Below, in pieces: positions 58,901 to 64,000 of a stretch of 64,000 bases of DNA (its first letter is position 1; the number at the start of each line of letters is the position of its first letter). Where the stretch lies: NCBI GenBank assembly GCA_022496185.1, contig WTXG01000011.1:62001-126000 (forward strand), in the 5' to 3' direction. The translations under genes and the position numbers were made by a program. Origin of the DNA: Multifurca ochricompacta (Eukaryota; Basidiomycota; Agaricomycetes; Russulales; Russulaceae). Below the pieces are notes generated by a model, which worked only from the letters and a program-made list of their open reading frames with translations, had not been told where the DNA came from and did no database searches.

Positions 58901-60046
58901 ATGGTGCCCAAGCACAGATCATCAACGATACATGCCGCCAAACCTGTGAAAGCACAAGTGACGCAGCGCTCAACAACAGCCAGAAAAATAAGGTCATTAC
59001 CCAAGAAGGAGATCTCACTCGGGGACCGGGTACAACGTCTCTTCACGTCCTTATACGCACAGATTGATGGAAGCCATTTCACAAACGCGATCAAGACATG
59101 CGACAAAGGTATGTATCTTTCTACCTACCGGAGATCTGTTTGAAGACAGCGCTTCACTTGTATTAGTTCTCCGTCTCGTCCCCGACGACAACGATGCTAA
59201 GCAAACAAAACTTTTCCTCCTCTTACATACGGAGCGTTATAGCGACGCCCTGGCATTACTCGGAGCTTCAAATGAGTCATCCACATTTGAGCGTGTCTAT
59301 GCGCTTTACCGGCTACAACACCTTGATGAAGCAGCACGCCTCCTCGATGAGATCAAAGAGGGACAGGAACGAAGTCGAGGTGCCCTGCACTTGGAGGCAC
59401 AACTGGTATGCAACCTCTCAGTGATGATTCGCACCCGAGCTGGACATCTTGTAGAACTATAGGCAAGGCAATTACCAGATCGCCTTCGACTTGTATAACC
59501 AGCTCCTTGATTCCTCTGACCCGGTAATATCATCGCGCTGTGTGGATTCATTCAATTCACGCTACTGATCGCGGCATACAGAGCAGTGAAGAGCACTCCG
59601 ACATTTTGACCAATCTCCAAGCGTCACAGAAGCACATTGACTTCATCAATACTGACTACCTTCGTGCCCTTGATGGTCTCAGCTCAGATGTGACTGGGTC
59701 GCTGGAGCAAGCACCCCCTCCGTTGCCTCCAGTGTTGTCGCATATCACAAGTCTAGGGGTTTCAGCGCCTGAAAACAGAACTGGGGACACGGAAAGGGAA
59801 CCAGCTCCTGTGAAAAGAGTTCGTGCACGACGCATGCCAAAGGGGGTTGTGCCCGGTGTGACCCCTCCCCCGGATCCAGAGCGGTGGCTTAAGAAAAGTG
59901 AGCGATCGACATTTCAGCAAGGACGGGGAAAGAGAAAAGGTGGTGGTGGTGCTACACAAGGGGTGGTGGAAACTGCGGGTGGTTCATCCATAGGTGGTCA
60001 TAGTCGAAGCGGGGGACATGGGAGAGGGGGGAAAAGGAAGAAGTAA
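58901..60046 (+). CDS. SRP72: signal recognition particle subunit SRP72, unusually short
   Basis: SRP72 binds SRP68 and 7SL RNA in the particle that targets secretory proteins to the ER. ATG 58901 opens with basic MVPKHRSSTIHAAKPVKAQV. The N-terminal TPRs follow: LFTSLYAQIDGSHFTNAIKT, intron, VLRLVPDDNDAKQTKLFLLL, SFERVYALYRLQHLDEAARL, intron, NYQIAFDLYNQLLDSSDP, intron, SEEHSDILTNLQASQKHIDF. The C-terminal RNA-binding region has KGVVPGVTPPPDPERWLKKS followed by ERSTF, and a Gly/Lys/Arg tail ending HGRGGKRKK, TAA at 60044-60046. The total is about 345 residues. The family is usually about 600-670, so some 270 residues of central TPRs are absent: the frame goes straight from the ILTNLQASQ block to the linker before the RNA-binding motif, with no intron large enough to hide them. 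Confidence 0.9.
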
Positions 60047-60917
60047 GGTTTGTGTCCTGGTGGGATTGTATCCCATCTCCATCCTCATACCTCGAGGCTC
60101 CATCAGGGCGATCTAAATAATGCACATTCAGGGTATCAACGCCATGCGTGGTGCATATGTCTTTGTTACACTCGTCCGTCATATTACTACCGCTTCACTT
60201 TGCACAGTCCGTAGCCCGAGCGCGCTGGCCGTCACGTGGTCCACTGTCGTCCTTTTCCCCCAACGAATTCAGCATGCCGATTCCTCAGTCTTGCTTGGAC
60301 GACTCCCACCTCCCATCATCGAACAAGCAAATTTTTTTTGTGATTCTCGTGACCCTGGCATTGCTTCCCGTCTATGAACCTTGATAAATTTCGTCATCTA
60401 CCTCATGTTTATAACGCGTCTTAAGCGTTCATTTAACAGCACGTTTTGTCGGCAAACAACGGTTGCTGGAACGAGCCAGACTTGAAGCCTCGACCAAGTT
60501 CATGTTCGCAATGGACTACCTGGAAGGGTTGCTATGCACGGGCTGGCTATGGCTTGGGCCGTGTAACATCCTTGATTACCCTGGGCATCTTCCTTTCCTC
60601 AATCGTCCTTCATACTTCCCAGAGGGCTCTTGTTCACAGTGAAATTGAGAAATTGGGTCAGAGAAAGGGTCAATCACATGGATTTCGCGTGGTAATACAT
60701 GCACGACACGCCCCGAACTAATGTTCAATGAGTGAAATGCATGGCGTAACTAATGTCACGTTTGGCCCATCGCTTCCTATTCACCTGCGGCCATCCTAGT
60801 TATGAATGTCCTGGAGCGCGCAAGGTAGCCGGGAAGGACATATAAACCTCACACAATGTGTTGGAGATGCCCAGACTTGCACGGTCTTTCCTCTTGTAAT
60901 CCTCCTGTTCAGTCGAC
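60047..60917. other. 870-base intergenic region, no gene seen
   Basis: Plus-strand frames in 60120-60721 lack conserved motifs. The last 100 bases are a pyrimidine-rich leader for the phosphatase-like gene. Confidence 0.45.
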
Positions 60918-62735
60918 ATGTCCCATCCCACTGTCCGCGGTGTTGTCGTGATTACGCGCAATGGTGACCGCTACGACTACTACCAGGACCCCTCCACATA
61001 CGCGAGCTCCGATACCGACTCCACTCCCCTCGGCGAGGTGGGTCATCATGAACTCCCGTTTATTATTTTTCTGACAGTCACATGCAGGTCCAAGCTTTCC
61101 AGCTTGGCTCACTCCTGCGCAAGGAGTACTTCGACCCATCCTCGGCCAACTATATTCACAACGTTCGAACCGACCTCGTGGACCTTGACCAGGTTCACGC
61201 CCGTATCAAGAATGGTGGCGAGGGTCGTGTTGTATTTGACTCCACCATAGCACTCCTGCAAGGTCTATTCCCTCCTACTTCGAAGAACACCATCGAGCTC
61301 GCGAACGAGACTAAGGTCACTGCTCCCCTTGGAGGATATCAATACGTTCCTGGTGAGCTTTCTATCAAAGATGTCAGGGTACTTTGCCTGACTTTCTTGT
61401 AGCTGAGACCGTCGAGCCTTCCAACGATCGCTCCCTTGAAAGCTGGACAAACTGCCCGGTAATCCCAATGAACTTCGTCCAGTGTGAGCTCTGACACAAG
61501 GTGTTTAGGCGTTTGAGGACCACGTGAAACAATTCTACGCTTCCCCAGGGTTCAAGGCTGCGGCGAAGGAAGCTGAGCCATTCTTCAAAATGGCGAATGA
61601 CTTCACCTTTGGCCGCCCCGTCACTCTTGAGAACGCCGTAAGTGCTCTTAATAGCCCATTACTGTCAGCAGGCTGATGTTTGGCAGGTTAATGTACGCTT
61701 TACTCGGAGTTGCATACAATTCCGACCTCACTGGTGACACTTGCCTACAGATTTATGATTTCATGAATCACCAACTGACTCACAACAAGTCCTACGCCCA
61801 TCGCCTTCCACCCACGCTGATCGAGCAGGCACGTCACTGGGCTAACTTCCACGAGGAGGGCGTCTTCTCCGACTCCTCTATCAATGGCATCGGGAACAGT
61901 GCGTCCTTTATCTTGAGTCAGCAATATGTCTAACTGCCATATCATAGTCGCTGGGCGCACACTTCTGCAATCGGTTATCAGCTCTTTGGAGCGTATCACT
62001 TACGACGGCGACCCCTTACAGTTCCTTATCGAGTCAACTACTTACCAGCCGTTCATCTCTCTCTTCGCCCAGACCGAGGTGACAAAGAGTGACCCTACTC
62101 TCAAGGGAATTCGTGCGTGTGACCCGACTTCATTCGCATTTCTAGTTATTGAGCAGAGCATCTTGCAGCCAACTTTGCCTCTGCTCTTGTCATCGAACTG
62201 CGCCGCGGCTCGCTACCAGACAACCGTGACTTCGTACGCTTCAAGTTTAAGAACGGAACTGATGACGACTTCCGTACTTTCCATATCTTTGGTCACAACA
62301 GCGACATTCCCCTGACTGAGTTCATTTATCGCGTCGAGGTATTTGTTTGTTTGTGTATCAGCATACCAAGTCCTTCATACTGGCATTTTCCAGAATGCTG
62401 CTATCGGCTCCAACCGCGAGTGGTCGAAGGTCTGCGGAGCCTCTGCCGCCTCGACATCGGCGCCGTGGGGGATGCCGGCTCTACCTCTCTTCCAGGAGAG
62501 CCGCGAGCAATACCCATGCGCGACCGCGATGTTCGGAGCGCTCTTTGCTGCTCTGTTCATGCTCGCTATCTTTGCTGCTTCTAATTCTTCAAGCGCTCGC
62601 GCCGTGGACGTATCGCCCTTCGTACAAGCGGGGTAAGAGTTTTTCGCCACTTGTTCCCGGATCATTGGCTAATCATGATTTGAAAACAGGATGAAGGGTC
62701 GCTCGTTCTTCCGACAGCAGAGAAGCGCCCTCTGA
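60918..62735 (+). CDS. histidine-phosphatase-fold membrane protein with altered catalytic motifs
   Basis: The protein has the histidine acid phosphatase (branch 2) layout. It starts MSHPTVRGVVVITRNGDRYD at 60918, where family members have RHGxRxP: the catalytic His is Asn here. It continues VQAFQLGSLLRKEYF, GRVVFDSTIALLQGLFPPTS, VTAPLGGYQYVPAETVEPSN, DRSLESWTNCPAFEDHVKQF, LMYALLGVAYNSDLTGDTCL, QARHWANFHEEGVFSDS and ERITYDGDPLQFLIEST. The C-terminal catalytic region is DFRTFHIFGHNSDIPLTEFI; the usual HD pair is HN. Near the C-terminus MFGALFAALFMLAIFAASN is a transmembrane helix; after a TT run is repaired near 62585, a basic tail ends GRSFFRQQRSAL, TGA at 62733-62735. Introns are short. It may have lost activity or gained another role; substrate is unknown. 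Confidence 0.82.
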
Positions 62736-63757
62736 ATCAATGAGCGTGCCGTTTGCCTCCGGCTCAATTTTCTACTCTTCGTTCTGTATACTCCCACGGA
62801 CATTTGTATGTAACTTAAGGGTGGTGTGGGGATACGTATTGGCGGGTGAGGGCCTGAGTCAGGTCCCAATCTTTGCCAGGCTCGGCGATTCTTGGATGTG
62901 AACGGTCTCCACACCCCTAGGGCTTTCAACGTGCGAAAAAGTGCTTTCGTGCACTTAACTGTTTGTACTTAAATGTTTTGTCGACCTGCTGTATTCTATT
63001 CATCCATCTGTACCGGCGTGAGTAAGGCGCAGACGACTGGGAGCGCTGGTAAGCGCCTCAGTTGCAATCACGAGGTTTAACCTTTTCATAGAGCTACCGT
63101 AATATGGCACCAATGGGGTGGTCACATTTGGGTTTTATCTCTTTTGACCCGAAGCAGGGGATTCCACGGGGAAAGGCTGATGGGATCTGAAGATATTGAT
63201 GATTGGGATAGTAACGCAGGAGATCGTTCACAAGGCAAGCGATAATTTTTATGATATGCATAAGGAGGTTTCGAGAAAAGTCAGATTGTATAGCAAAAAT
63301 GTTCTTAGCTCAGATGCGAAGCTATCTCGCTTCGGACTAGCAGCGGAGACTCAGCTTGCACTAGCTATAAGGTGATGTGATGATACTTTAACTTTAACTT
63401 TAACAATGGGTGTGGATGTTAGATGTAAATGTATGGTCATACGGCCCTCCTTCGGCCTGGAGGGGAGGGGAGGGGGAAGGGGAGAGAAGAGGAGAGGAGG
63501 GAGGAATGAAGGCACATGATCAGAGCGCGTGACCAGAATTCCTTTTCTCACTCTTCTCACCTCACTTCCTCACTTCCTCACTTCCTCACAACTATCTCAA
63601 TCAACGCTCGCGTGTTTGTTGTTTTCGTAGAAGCCTCAGGTCTCCCCGTGAGACGTATCCGTGTGCTCTGCCCCCCTGTTACTGGGTCTATAAGACATCG
63701 TATTTCCATATGCCTCCTTCTCTATTCTTTCTTTCTCAGCCGGACGTCCTGCTCAAA
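62736..63757. other. 1 kb intergenic, no gene seen
   Basis: No supported gene. An AACTTT array (AACTTTAACTTTAAC) lies at about 63388-63403 and purine-rich GGGGA repeats at about 63460-63505. The 3' part is the ceramidase promoter and leader. Confidence 0.45.
63561..63589. repeat. CACTTCCT octanucleotide repeat
   Basis: Three and a half CACTTCCT units, about 170 bases before the ceramidase start codon. Confidence 0.88.
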
Positions 63758-64000
63758 ATGCGAGAAGCTACCATTCGTGCTTGGCTGTGTCTAACAGCAT
63801 TTCTTACTTCATCCATCTCACAAGCGACCCTCGCCCTCGCCCAAGCGCAGGCTCCATATCTTTTGGGCCTTGGTAAGCAATCTCTACTTATTTTTTCGCG
63901 CTTAGATCGTGATTCTGATCCGTGAGTAATGGCGCAGGAATTGGTGATATTACCGGGTACAGATTCCTCTTTCCACAGTTCCTAATGAGATATATTTTGT
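63758..64000 (+). CDS. neutral ceramidase, N-terminal exons only
   Basis: The gene runs off the window. ATG 63758 starts a signal peptide (MREATIRAWLCLTAFLTSSI, then SQATLALAQAQ). It is followed by YLLGLG, an intron with donor GTAAGC (63873 or so to 63937) and IGDITG, then another donor GTACAG. The block YLLGLGIGDITG is the conserved mature N-terminus of neutral/alkaline ceramidases, which cleave ceramide into sphingosine and fatty acid at neutral pH. The catalytic Ser and the zinc-binding His residues lie beyond the window end. The call rests on 12 well-conserved residues plus the secretion signal, so it is good but not certain. Confidence 0.75.

Noticed and set aside
1..64000. CRISPR array, prophage, secondary-metabolite cluster or defence island
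   Set aside because: No spaced direct repeats, no viral genes and no clustered biosynthetic core enzymes; GGPP synthase stands alone among housekeeping genes.

Overview
This is nuclear DNA from a filamentous basidiomycete, most likely an Agaricomycete. The genes are dense, lie on both strands and are cut by many short (about 45-65 nt) GT-AG introns. The recognisable proteins are eukaryotic housekeeping genes: GCN1, UTP20, glucosidase II alpha, SRP72, GGPP synthase, CTK3 and pinin. Around them sit families common in mushroom-forming fungi and relatives: a TEA/ATTS regulator, a BTB/POZ protein, a dynamin-like GTPase, a membrane-anchored GH5 exo-glucanase and a membrane-anchored histidine-phosphatase-fold protein. 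I do not name a species.

Layout. 1-524: 3' end of a 3-hydroxyacyl-CoA dehydrogenase gene. 801-8571: a minus-strand block holding an unknown gene, ER glucosidase II alpha (GH31), a broken cyclase-family gene, its intact paralogue and an Sld7-like replication protein. 8.9-18 kb: Ser/Pro-rich proteins of unknown function and a BTB protein. 18-20 kb: nothing convincing. 20.0-21.5 kb: GGPP synthase, convergent with GCN1 (21.6-30.8 kb, minus). GCN1 is head-to-head with UTP20 (32.4-40.8 kb, plus), and a reverse transcriptase relic lies between them. 40.9-45.2 kb: CTK3 and a dynamin-like GTPase, divergent. 46.4-49.6 kb: exo-beta-1,3-glucanase. 49.6-57.6 kb: two long repeat-rich, gene-poor stretches flanking a TEA/ATTS transcription factor gene. 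57.6-62.7 kb: pinin-like and SRP72 genes (divergent) and the phosphatase-like gene. 63.8 kb to the end: first exons of a neutral ceramidase gene.

The genes do not form an operon or an obvious cluster. Several touch protein synthesis and secretion (GCN1, UTP20, SRP72, glucosidase II) and two touch RNA polymerase II and splicing (CTK3, pinin), but this is what core fungal gene content looks like and I do not claim a shared pathway.

The main caution is sequence quality. At more than fifteen places a conserved reading frame is restored by one extra base, usually inside a homopolymer, and always in the same direction. This looks like systematic homopolymer under-calling in a long-read assembly, not gene death, so most genes below are given as one CDS span despite apparent frameshifts. 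I found no CRISPR, tRNA, rRNA, prophage or other clearly new system. The most interesting biological points are the phosphatase-like protein with both catalytic motifs altered, the short SRP72, the decayed cyclase copy and the GCN1-UTP20 arrangement.
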